In this document: positions 53,870-64,000 of the stretch, one piece after another | Position numbering within the stretch: position 1 is the stretch's first letter | Layout: each line of letters opens with the position of its first letter | NCBI GenBank assembly: GCA_963969495.1 | Contig: OZ018323.1 | Location: 67,973,720-68,037,719, forward strand | Reading direction: 5' to 3' | Length of the DNA stretch: 64,000 nucleotides | From: Ceratothoa steindachneri | Taxonomy: Eukaryota; Arthropoda; Malacostraca; Isopoda; Cymothoidae | The notes under the pieces: model-generated | What the model saw: the letters and a program-made list of their open reading frames with translations, nothing else | The model's database searches: none | Told to the model about the DNA's origin: nothing | Translations under genes and position numbers: made by a program

Positions 53870-55200
53870 TCCTTCTCTAGGACATACACGTTACTTTGCT
53901 TCGGGGAAGCTCCGAGGCACCGAGCCCAGGGTTCACCCTAAGGGAGACCCTAGCATCTTGGGCAGGGTCACCTCTGGGATCATCTCTACTCCCCCCCCCA
54001 CACCAAGATGTCGGGTATCCAACATCTTGGAAGGGGGTGGGGGCGTCACAACACGTTAGTGAGCCTAGGGTCTGTCACAAATATTAGTGAGGTTTGCCTG
54101 CCGACCTCCATTAAGGAAAAGGCGTGATCGGGCCTTCCGACTCCTATCAGTCTCACGATCCTTGGATCTACGAGGTGTATGGAAAAGGAAAAGGGTGCGA
54201 CACCTCGTATTACCCCCTCTACGGAGGTTGGTGGTTCAATTGCCCCCATCGGTCGCCCTGGAAACCGAGGTGGCGCGTTATTTGCCTCGCTGTGCTTTTT
54301 GGGAGCCTCTGAGAACGTGAAGGAGGACCCGCCGCAAGTAGAGTGTTGCCTGGAGGCAACTCTCCAAAAGGGTGTAAGGAGGAACCCCCAAACCCATATC
54401 ATTTGCAGAGGGTGAAACACTCTCTCTGTTAGAAAGAGCTGAAAGAGACCCCTAATTCAGAGAGGAGCCTCTGAGAGAGCAGAGTGGGAGCCACCTACAA
54501 CACACAGGTAGAGTAGCCCGAAGGGTGATCCCAAGATGGCAAAGGGCTTCTTTGTCGTTGGAGGGAAGCCCCTCCCAAAGTCAGACTGGTGTTGTCACGA
54601 AACACATCGTCTGACTCAACGCCAAGGTCGGGCGAAGATTTGAATATGGGGATATACATAGTATGAAATGTTGAAATAATAAAAATCTGCCAGCCTACGA
54701 AATAGCTTGAATTTGTAATAAGTGAGATGAAAAAAATATGTGGTTGGCTAAATCCGCGTCTAGCGGTTACCACCTATTCTATCTCAGGTTTTCGGACGTT
54801 TCAGGTCTCCACCCTGGGTGCGTGAAAGAATGGTTTTCGCGACTGTGCAACGACACGCACCAACCAGAAGTTGCCCATTGGACCTGGCGATCCCAAAGGG
54901 TCGCAGCTCCTAACTTATCAGCCAAAGAGGCAGGGCGACGGGGTCGATTTCTTTACTAGGTCGTACTAATCGTCAATAGACCTAGAGACGAAACCAAGAC
55001 TTTTCCTTGACTTGCCAATCAACAAGGCAGTAAAACCCGCCCCTGCCACAAGCAGTACAACTTTATACACCAGAGAACGGCCGCAGTGAGGTGGTCAGAC
55101 CATTATACGCAAGGAAGGGGACATTGGGGCAGAACAGACCTTCTCATTAATCGCGCCACAATGTCAAGAACCTCTCAAGCAGATTAGAGAAGTAGGGAGA
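53870..55200. other. G/C-richer unassigned stretch
   Basis: No recognised gene. The ORFs at 54,046-54,420 (minus), 54,087-54,415 (plus, overlapping) and 54,738-54,959 (plus) have no familiar motif. A strong hairpin lies at 53,991-54,043. Confidence 0.45.
53991..54043. other. Long stem-loop
   Basis: CCAAGATGT (54,003-54,011) pairs exactly with ACATCTTGG (54,022-54,030). Outside it, a run of nine C followed by ACA faces AAGGGGGTGGGGG, extending the stem. Confidence 0.65.
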
Positions 55201-56689
55201 AAGGGAGAAAGAGAAGTAGAGTAGAGAGGTAGGAGGTAGAGAGGGAGGAATAGGAAGTGTGAACATGGGGAGAGACCAAATGTGGGACAAATTTAAGGAC
55301 ATGACAGGGAAAGAGTTGTATTTGAGGATGATAGAACTGGGAAAGAAAGAAAAACCTTTAATGTTGATAAGACGATTTTAAAGGTTTGTTGGGGATTACT
55401 CACCAACTTAAAATATCATGTAATCACTCCAAACATTAAAGCATATTTTGTCAATTCCATTTTAAACACTTTTTTCTTCCCATTTTAAAAACCTTTTTCA
55501 TATTCATTTTAAAACATCTCTACTTTTTCGTATGATACCGCAACATTCTTCCTCGTTTGTGCTCCTTTCAAGGAGAACACATTTGATTCGTGCTTCGAAA
55601 GGTTTGCTTTTAGCGTTGTTAAAGCGCGCAAAGGAAGCCTTAATAAAACTTTAAGTACCATAATTTAACTCATATATTTCCCTTTACAGACCACTTTAGC
55701 TTCACCCCACACTACATTGTACATATTCTTAACTTTACTACATATTCCTAACTTAGTTTCATATTCCTAAAATAATTACATATTCATAACGTTATAACAT
55801 ATTCCAACATTAATACATAGTTCTAACATTTTTACACATTCATTTCATTACATATCTCAACTCTTATTTAATCAATTTATCCTAATCTTTGTCCAGAGTT
55901 ATCCTTATTCAATTCACCCAAGGTCAATCCAAATTAAGTTAGAGTTTTCTTAAAGCAATCCAATTATTTGCGTCTTAAATCAACTCCCATTTCGTAACCA
56001 AGCTCAAACACAAGTTCGGAGATTTAAAATATTTATATTTATATTTATTCTCCAAGTAGCTATATCATCCAAGTTCCGTATTAAGTAATAAAATTTAACA
56101 ATCATTATATAATTTATCCTCCAAGATTATTTAACTTTACTCAAGTCATTAAATAACGTTTATTAGTTATCATTTCTTCTTTTGCCTCGAGTTGAGGTGC
56201 CTAATGTAGCTAATTTCGTATTCCTAAGTATATTAAATTAATAGCTAATTTTAAACTAATTGCCCTTTTGTAATTATTATATTTTTCCACTTTATTTTGT
56301 ATCTATTTTAATAGTTAATTCATCAACCATTAAATTCAAATGCTATTTTTTTAGTTGTTTTGCTTTCTCTTCTGCAATTCCTAGGCTTAAATTGAATTAT
56401 TGTTTTGTAAAACTCATTTTTTCCTTTCATTTAAGTCAAATTTTATCGACAGGTGTAATAAAGTACCGAACCACTTTATATTAAACACCTTACCTCAAGG
56501 AAGAGTAAGAGATAGAATAGTAAAGCTTGAAATAGCGTAATAGACTTGAAAGTTGACCTAGTTGGTCAGTGGACCTACACCTTTACGTGGTCTCCAAACC
56601 ACGTTGTGTAAGATATCCTTTTACTATTCATTCTTTCTATAGTGCCCCTGTCCCACGTATGCAGTGTTTAACCCTTTAGATGTGAAAAA
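55201..56689. other. AT-rich unassigned stretch
   Basis: No gene is recognised. Loosely repeated ACATATTCCTAAC-like words occur at 55,690-55,870. A small perfect hairpin (ACGTGGT ... ACCACGT) lies at about 56,594-56,613. Confidence 0.5.
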
Positions 56690-57130
56690 TAGAAGAAAAT
56701 TGTAGGGAGAGGTTAATCTTGCCTGCATGTCGGGGTTCCTGTATGGGCAGACGATGATTTGTGTAACGTTGACTACGAATTGTATATCCAGGCACCCATA
56801 CGTAAATGGTGGTGAGATGTCTGAGGTATGCACTTATTATAGTGAAGGACTCAGGCACTCCCCCCTGCGGCAGGCCATCCTCCCTCTTGAATTCTTCTCG
56901 TCGATGGTTCCCCATCTCGATGAATGCTCGTCGTTTCGTTACGTAGTTGCAGATTAGTCTTTCCATTTTATTGTTCATACGTAATTATAGTAATTTGAAT
57001 TGCATTCTCCTAACCAAAACTGTCGAATGCTTTTAAAACGTCCCTGCAGACGATGTCAACGCTAGCTCTTTCCTTTTTTGCTTTGGCTATTTTTTCGGTA
57101 ATGATCGTTTACCTCAATAAATGGTGCCCG
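56690..57130 (-). pseudogene. LINE RT fragment of the LINE-A/C/D type
   Basis: On the minus strand, about 57,040-57,125 reads TEKIAKAKKERASVDIV and RDVLKAFDSFG, the region up to motif A. After a stop, 56,978-56,676 reads LICNYVTKRRAFIEMG and REDGLPQGGV, the region up to motif B. Both resemble the RTs of LINE-A and LINE-D. Motif C is lost. This is a short, dead fragment. Confidence 0.75.
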
Positions 57131-58370
57131 ACCCGATTTAATTAAAAATATATTAAGTTTAATCGCGTGATATATAAATATAATTTTAATTTCCTAAATT
57201 ACTTCAATGCAGTCCTCCATTTTTCTCTCTAACCGATTCTAATTTTTCAATACTAATATTCCCATCTTAAACAAATTTTCCTTCCTCTAATTGCATCTTC
57301 CATTATTTTCTCAATCCTAAATTTATTTAACAAATTATCTTAGAGTATTCATTCCCCTAATATATATTAGTCTAGCAAACGAAGCTTAATTGTAATATAA
57401 ATATTTTTTAACGAACTTTCTGCCTTTTTTCATGGAGGTAATTTTTTTATTCGAAATTTCATACACATACAAACATTGGAATACGTACATGCAGTATGTA
57501 CATCTGCCTCCCCTACATTGCTTCTCCAAGACTAACCACGACTTCGATCATCATGCACACAATGACTTCAACAATCACGAAGCAACTTTTAAGGCACCCC
57601 AATTCAACCGACTTGAATCCCAGCACCGGTTAATTTAGCACAATACTAGTCTAGTCAACCGGCTAAGTGCCTGTAATTATGCGCCCTCATAATGTCTGCC
57701 AGTAGCCTCTGGGAGCAACAAAAGATCGTGCTCATATGACGATCTCAACCGATAAGTATTTTTGGTCTTTATCAGACCATATCGGGCGGCCTATGTGTGG
57801 AGGGAATTTAGAGAGGCCTTCATTAAGGAACATAGGAGAATGGAGATAAAATTACGCGAGCTTTTGGCCAGTTAGGTAATAGGAGATAGGATTCCCACGA
57901 CTTTCTAAACCACTTAAAAAAATGAGCAGGGAGTGAAAGTGAAAATTCTAATGATCTAGAACTCCTTTTAAATGAAATACTCATGAGGGCAATTCCTGAG
58001 TAAATTCGTCGTTTGCTCACGATTGAGGGCTCACGTAAGTGAGATGAAATTTGATAAAGTGGCTGAGCAACTTAACTAAAGCTTTAAGCCACTACCCAAA
58101 ATGTTAGTGCATACTAAATTTGTTCGCAGGTCCAGGTCTCAACAGAGGTTTCAAACAACTGGTCGGAACGCGACCAGGTGGAGGCTTTTCTACTTTTGGA
58201 ACTTGCAAAGCTACAATTGTAAGAAGGAGCCAGGCTGAGGCACAGTTCTTCCTCACAACGACGTAAATTAACGAAGGCACTTCAGCAAAAGAGGTGATGT
58301 ACAACATAATAACCTCTGTACTACTTCTCATTCCAATCCTCACCATAGTTTTCATTCTTACACCTCTGAT
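57131..58370. other. Unassigned stretch
   Basis: No gene is recognised. The last 250 bp may be the start of the gypsy gag remnant that follows. Confidence 0.45.
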
Positions 58371-59070
58371 ACATGCTGGTATCACTAGAAATTTAGCAAT
58401 ATCACCACACGGGGTCTACCGCCCTGCCAATTCTCCACGTCACTTAATTAGCTTTGTACTCCTCACCTCAACAAATATCTTCAAACGTATTTTGTCACCA
58501 TCACAACTACGGGCAATAAGCTGCACGCTGTAAACAGCCATGCCGGTATAATGATTTAAGAAACTCACCATCCTTTTCCTAGTCCATTTCACCGCATCAC
58601 TCTTCAACTGAACCATCCCCTTCCACCACTTCACTCTTTAGTTTACTTTACCTGAAAATGCAAGTGATGAATAGGTCTAACACCTGTGCATCAACTTTGC
58701 AAGCTGGTCCACTTTCTAACCTTTGATTCCTGGTAGACACTGGTATTCATGAAATGTCCTTCCAGCCTCTCAATTTTCACCTCTTCTCTTTTCTGTAGCT
58801 CCATCATTTGTAGGCTGGATCTGGCTCGTGCATTCAACAAGATCCCTGCTCATCTCAATGACATCTAAAAGACGGCTATCACCACTCCTTTTGGCTCGTA
58901 ATGGTTTGAATGACTTATGGTCTTTGAAACAGCAGTGGTCAGACCTTCCAGCGCCTCATGGATAAGGTTCTGAGAGGTTGCTCACATTGCAAGTTTGAAT
59001 GAGACACCCAAAGGACCTTAACTCCAAATAAGTGTGTAAAGAGAGCACAGTTCCCAAATTGTAAATAGTT
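58371..59070 (+). pseudogene. Gypsy gag-protease-RT remnants
   Basis: Three pieces of a Ty3/gypsy polyprotein lie in order on the plus strand. CWYH at 58,374-58,385, with LPPCQF shortly after, resembles the C-Y-Y-H type knuckle near the end of some gypsy gags. FLVDTGI at 58,727-58,747 is the retropepsin active-site block. DLARAFNKIP at 58,818-58,847, KTAITTPFG shortly after and SGQTFQRLMDKVLRGCSHC at 58,934-58,990 are RT motif A and the region before motif C. The Y-x-D-D block itself is missing. Frames differ and stops occur between the pieces. This may be the upstream part of the element whose integrase lies at 62,590-63,655. Confidence 0.7.
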
Positions 59071-60289
59071 ATCTTTTGCATAATAATCTAAATTAAACAG
59101 CTTAGTTATATTTCTCCAAATTATTGTCAGTTTCTCAATCATTTCTTTATTTTTAGCACTAACTAAATAATTTTTATTTCCATTGTATGAAGAGACTTTA
59201 AACGAATTAAAAAAAAAAGAAACGAAGAGTGAAATACATAAATTTGGGGTTAGTAAATAAAAAATCAGTGTAAAATTCTATAGATAATAACTTCAATCTT
59301 ATTTCCTCAATGTATTTAATATAAATCGAGTTTAATTAACAAAAAGGCGCATCTGTTTTAGGGTGCTTTAATAGGAGAAACGGTAACATTTGGCAACAAT
59401 AGAAGGCTTAAGGAGTAAGTCATTCTTTCGTCCTGATACTAATTATAATGCATTAATCGCTTGCATATTATTATATAAAAATTATAAGATTTAATAATTT
59501 GTGAGTATTGTTAAAATAAGTTCCTACAAGTAGAAAGAATGAATTTAATGTTATGGGAATGATTAAATATATAAATTTATTATAATGATTCTTAAAAGAC
59601 CGCATTCATGTATGCAGGCCGTTGATGTAAAGAGGTAGATAGACTTCCTTTAAGGATGAATTCATTTATCAAGAAAAGAAATCTGAAGACGATTCCAAAG
59701 TTCCCGTCAAATAAAGAATATTGAATCCAGCTCCAAGATTCCTTTTACCTTTGAGGAAATTTCCGATCACCATTTACCCAGCCTACAATCAAGCAAGAAG
59801 AGAGCGTTCCACTATTTTTGGAGTCAGTGCCTTGTGAACACAAAGCATTCACGATAAAAGCAAACAGGCAGCCGTCAAGTCGAATTAAGAAACCCATTTG
59901 GCTGCCTCAAGAGTGGTACCAAAACTTGGTGACAATCACCCTGGTAATCGCACCATTCTCGAAGAGGCTTACCCAAGCCATCAACTTATAAGGTCTTCTT
60001 ATCTTTTTTTTTTATATATAGACCACATCCTGATAACATTTCCATCTTAGGTGAAAATTTGTCACACTTTCGCTCGTTTAGAAAAGTATGGTATAGTACT
60101 CAATATTTCTAATTTTACTTTCGGTCTCTCTCAACTCTCCTTTCTTTGGTACCATGTTTCTCCTGATGGAATTCTTTCTTTGGAGGACAAAGTTGCTGTT
60201 ATTCTGGATTTTTCTTAACCTCCTTTGCCCATGTAAATTTTGTCCATTATGTGGTATGGTTAATTTCCACTACAGATTCATTCCCGATG
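59071..60289. other. AT-rich unassigned stretch
   Basis: No recognisable gene or element. Confidence 0.5.
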
Positions 60290-62190
60290 GTGCTCAAATC
60301 TTAAAATTATTCCTTTTCCTCGATCTTTGGTTATCAGCACGGTAGTTGTCATTCTTCACTAGTAGTTTAGCCTTTTCTTCAAAGTCCTCAAATGTTTCAT
60401 CTTTGCGCAGACAACTGACAAACTGCAACCGACATTCGTAATGACGTACACATGTTGTTAGGTCAGTTTCAACTTTCTGGAGACTTGCTTGTGGCATTCA
60501 ATCGACCCCAAATACACTCCCAGATTACACAAAAAAGTGGTTTCAAAACTCCCCATTTTTTGCACCAAGCTTGATGCCTCCCCTCTGGTAGTTGTTATTT
60601 TAGTCCTTATCTATTGCCAACTGATTCAAAGCTGAGCATATTTCAACATAGTTAGCTTTCAAAGAAAGCATTTGCTGTATCAGACTTTGCCGACCATCTT
60701 GTTGTTGATAGTAACTTTATGACATCGCCATGAATGGTTGATTTCAAAATACACCATCGGTGAGTTGAAGCAGAGAAGAAGTTTAATAATGTTTGTAAGA
60801 ATCCAAAGAATGAAATTGCATTGGCACAGCACTCTGCAGCACATGATCAAACAAGATTTAATGAATGTGCTGAGCAGGGCACAAAATCAACCAGAGGGTT
60901 AACCTGTTTGATTCGAGCTTGTAATCCATGATATTTGCCTTACATGATACTTGCATCGTCATAACACTGACCACGATATTCCTTAATAGGGAGATCATGT
61001 TCATGCAGAGTGTCGTAACCACATTCGTCAGTGTCTCACCATTATGACCTGCCAGAGGAATTAACTTTAAGAACCGTTCTACAGGTTTTCCACTGGAGTC
61101 CACAAACCGAATAATGAATGTCAACTGATTCACATGGAATATATCAGGGGTTGAATCTACACTAATGGCCAAATATTTATCTGCTTTCACATCAGAAACT
61201 ATTTTTTTAAGAACTTTTTTTGCCATCAACACAAAGATGGCAAGTGGTGGATGACAGGTAAGAAACATTTACTCGTCCAGGGCTTCCAAAACGTGAAAGG
61301 TACTCAGAAAGAAACGTATCGAATTGTGCTAACAGGTCCATTATCCTTTGAAAGTTCCCATTGTTGTTAGATCTAAAGACGTCATTTTCACAGCGGAACG
61401 CCAGTCCTCTCACATTTAAAAATGTTACCACAGCTACCACTTTTTAAAGAAATTTTCTCCAATAATTGCGCTCTCTTTCGAACTGAATTCCTAAATGTGT
61501 ATCTACATATTTGGCCTTCCTTTTGTGCAAGATATACTAGAAATAACACTGTCTCTATGGGCAGCACTATTCTCGTGACCCTCAATTATTTGGGCATGTT
61601 TCCAGTCATTAAATCCCCGTGTGAATGCATTTTTTTCATCTAAAAATAATTTGAAAGCTGAGCAATATACTTTTCCTGAGGTTTCAGAGTAAACCATCCA
61701 TGACCGCTTCGCAGATTCCGAATTGGCAAGTTTTTTGAAAAATAGATGAGTTTAAATACCTAGTTCTCCTATCATCATGAACTCTTGCTGACTTTTTAAA
61801 ATCTATATCTAGTTTCTAACTAAAGTTTTCTACAAGTTTTGGCCTGTGATTCAGAAACTTTCATAGGCCACCAGTTAAGATCAAATAGAACAAAGTCGTC
61901 ATTTGAAATATCCATAGTGTCTGAAGTACAGTGTGAGAGCACAGATGACGGTGTAGATATTGTAGGTTGTTGTGTTATTAGAATATTTTCACTTTTTGAT
62001 TCAACTGAGTGTTCAGATTTAGCTCCCGGGTATTAACAGAAACAGGTGTAGATTTTGAAAAAAAAATATCAGTGATCTTTCTGAAACCATCTGCATCTTT
62101 CTTTTTCCGTTCATTCTCTTGAATTTTTCTTTTTATCTTTTGGGACCCACCTGCATAGGTACGACCAATATCCAGTTCACGCGAAGCCAT
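60290..62190 (-). pseudogene. hAT transposase pseudogene, ZMYM1-like
   Basis: Reading leftwards from ATG 62,190, a Lys-rich N-terminus (GGSQKIKRKIQENERKKKDA) comes first. A TTF-type zinc-finger region at 61,697-61,503 has YCSAFKLF and FNDWKHAQIIEGHENSAAHR. The next block, at 61,440-61,207, has FLNVRGLAFRCEND, NNGNFQRIMDLLAQFD and NVSYLSSTT. The catalytic part at 61,268-60,858 has LAISVDSTPDIFHVNQLTF. STTRWSAKSD follows at about 60,690. The C-terminal piece at 60,497-60,294 has DETFEDFEEKAKLLV. This order is that of the ZMYM1-like, DUF4371-containing hAT transposases common in animals. Several frameshifts and stops make it dead. Terminal repeats were not found. Confidence 0.85.
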
Positions 62191-62589
62191 ACTTAAGTGA
62201 TGAGATCTGTAAAAAAAAACAACTTAAAATAAATAAATAAATCGTCAAAATAATATATTAGATACCATAGATATAAGATCAATGAGAGACAAACAACCGG
62301 CCAAGAGCAAACAAAGAAAACCAAAAGCCCATGTTGGCAATAATGAAAATTCAACATGTCCAAAATTTTAAAATGAAAACTCTGATAAATTAATTAATAA
62401 TTTATTATCACTTAAAGAGTAAAAAACAACTTACTGTCCAAATACTGTAAAAAATACTGTTCAAATTGAAATTAAAAAAAAAATTAATGTTAAAATCATT
62501 TTATTCAATACAAATAGTTGAAAAATGAATTTTAATTGAAAAACTAAACATCCGGTCTCTAGTCATTTTAAAATTGGCAGTAAATAGCT
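62191..62589. other. AT-rich unassigned stretch
   Basis: No gene is recognised. Part may be the 5' region of the hAT pseudogene. Confidence 0.45.
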
Positions 62590-63655
62590 AGGTAATTTAA
62601 AATGTGTGACTGGGCCTGGGACTATGGCCCATTTGGCCTTATGGGTAATCTGGCCCTTGGCACGTGTCGACTAAATTCTCGGTCTCTCTTATCCTGGTCT
62701 TCGAGGTACACGAAAGCTCACCGCACATCGCTTTGTGTGTCTAATTATGAACGCGAAGTGATCAAATACACCCACTCGTGCTTGTCTTGCAGCGTGCCAA
62801 AGTCCAATGCCACACAAAAACACCTCTGATCTCTCTTTCCCTTCCATCGTCGCGTTTTGACGGCATTCACCTCGATCTGTTTGGTCCTCTCCCTATTACT
62901 AAGACTGTAATTATCTTCTGACTATAATAGATTGTTTTAACTGTTGGTCAGAGGCCCTGCCTATTCCAGACACTCAAACTCCAACTGTTAGTAGAGCCTC
63001 CATTACGGGTTGAATCTCGCGTTTTGGTGTTCCTTCAACAATCACGCCCGATCGCGGGAACCAATTCGAATCACACCAGTAGAAAGAGCTTATGTCAGTT
63101 ATTGACTTATTTCGCTTACGTACCACAAGCTACCATGCTCAGAGTAACGGTGCCATTGAACTTTTCCATAGGCAAATCAAGGCTAACCTACGCTCCTCGG
63201 ATCCTAGTATTACGTGGGTAGCCAAGCCGCCTATGATCTTAATGGGGGTTAGTTCATCTCTAACTGAACACGTCTTGCTCTACTACAAAATTACTTTTCG
63301 GCACAGACCTTCGTCTTCAAGATCAATTCGTTTCTTCTTCTGATCGACCCCTAGTCTAGATCCAGCTTCCTACCTGCACAATTTAATAGGGGCAATGGTT
63401 GAACTCAGTCTCAATCGCCCATAGAGTGCATGGTAAATGCGATGCTTTTGTGGCAAAGGAAATAACCTGTTCTCAGGGTTTTTTCCCGTTGTGATTTAGC
63501 ACGCTCACTATTACAAACCGTATATGACGGACCATTTCTTGTCATTTCCAGAAGGTCAAAATTCTTTGTCCTATAGCGTGGCACAAAGCAGGATACCGCT
63601 TATCTGGTTCGCTTGAAACCTGCATTTATCGACACTGTTCAAACTGAAATGCCCT
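62590..63655 (+). pseudogene. Gypsy integrase pseudogene
   Basis: The plus strand has a zinc-binding remnant (EREVIKYTHSCLSC at about 62,740-62,795). The catalytic core reads LTIIDCFNCWSEALPIPDTQ, ISRFGVPSTITPDRGNQFES, then TTSYHAQSNGAIELFHRQIK, whose Glu is the third acidic residue. After 63,480, YDGPFLVISRRSKFF and a following VRLKPAF belong to the C-terminal DNA-binding region. The first catalytic Asp region is degraded and stops occur at several points. The sequence type is ordinary Ty3/gypsy, not that of the integrase at 47,559-48,620. The hAT pseudogene at 60,290-62,190 lies between this and the RT remnant at 58,371-59,070. Confidence 0.85.
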
Positions 63656-64000
63656 AGATTTCTTCTTCCACTATAAATGCAAATGGTCTCGCTGTACCCG
63701 ATAATGTTTTCTTTATGCCTCCTACTACCACAACTTTGAATTACCTAATGCTACCACCTCCCTTTCTTTTGCAGGAACCTTCGTTGTCAGCGTTAGCTAT
63801 TCAAGAGAATATTCAGTCTCAATATGTTCCTGCCTTAGCAAATGTTAGTTCGAAAGAACTAGACAGGCTAATCACCTTCGTTCATACCACCTTTGCGCGT
63901 GCGAATGCCTCGCCCTTTTCCATTATTAAATTTTAGTCTGTGTTTTTTCTCTTACGCTATTACTGGGCTTAAATTAAATTAATCTTTTGTAAAACTAATT
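63656..64000. other. Unassigned right edge
   Basis: A plus-strand ORF at 63,715-63,936 (MPPTTTTLNYLMLPPPF at its start) has no recognised motif. It may be the 3' end of the gypsy element. Confidence 0.35.

Noticed and set aside
54738..54959. Small gene encoding a 73-aa protein
   Set aside because: No recognisable motif, no start context and no supporting neighbours.
58294..58634. Hydrophobic plus-strand ORF and overlapping minus-strand ORF as a membrane protein gene
   Set aside because: The region aligns better with decayed gypsy gag; the hydrophobic stretch is short and unsupported.

Overview
This 64 kb window looks like repeat-dominated, intron-poor animal DNA, most likely from an arthropod. 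A crustacean is my best guess, but the sequence alone cannot fix this. The evidence is the mixture of jockey-superfamily LINEs, mariner, pogo-like and hAT DNA transposons, Ty3/gypsy elements, long minisatellites, (TA)n tracts and a short TTAGG run of the arthropod telomere type. I found no convincing host gene, rRNA gene, tRNA gene or CRISPR array. Nearly every long ORF that can be recognised belongs to a transposable element, and most are broken.

Layout. Positions 1-12,000 hold decayed LINE pieces, short 3'-tail copies of one LINE family (called LINE-E here), a 41-bp minisatellite interrupted by one of those copies, a pogo-like MITE, a foldback repeat, a 33-bp minisatellite and a Tc1/mariner-type transposase pseudogene. 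Positions 13,240-15,225 are a 31-bp minisatellite. It is followed by four almost identical 730-bp tandem copies of a dead mariner fragment (15,251-18,171).

The centrepiece is a four-level nest at 18,935-33,894. A minus-strand 5'-truncated LINE (LINE-C) was split by a plus-strand full-length LINE (LINE-A). LINE-A was split by a minus-strand hAT transposon, and the hAT carries a plus-strand LINE (LINE-B) in what looks like its 5' intron. Three of the four insertions have target-site duplications that I can read directly (11, 17 and 8 bp). Inner elements are better preserved than outer ones: the LINE-B ORF2 is open throughout, and the hAT transposase has a single in-frame stop.

Positions 37,354-41,673 hold a nearly complete minus-strand LINE (LINE-D) of the LINE-A/C type. 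Positions 44,600-51,334 hold a degenerate LTR retrotransposon with gypsy-type proteins but a copia-like order (gag, protease, integrase, RT, RNase H). It is abutted by a LINE-E copy with ORF1 and endonuclease pieces but no RT (51,335-53,869). The remainder (53,870-64,000) is AT-rich DNA with a small LINE RT fragment, two pieces of another gypsy element and, between those pieces, a ZMYM1-like hAT pseudogene.

How the parts relate. The LINEs encode a gag-like ORF1 with CCHC knuckles and an ORF2 with AP endonuclease plus RT, which would copy RNA into DNA at a nicked target. The hAT, mariner and pogo-like elements would move by cut and paste. The window is best read as a stratified record of repeated transposon insertion, decay and satellite formation.
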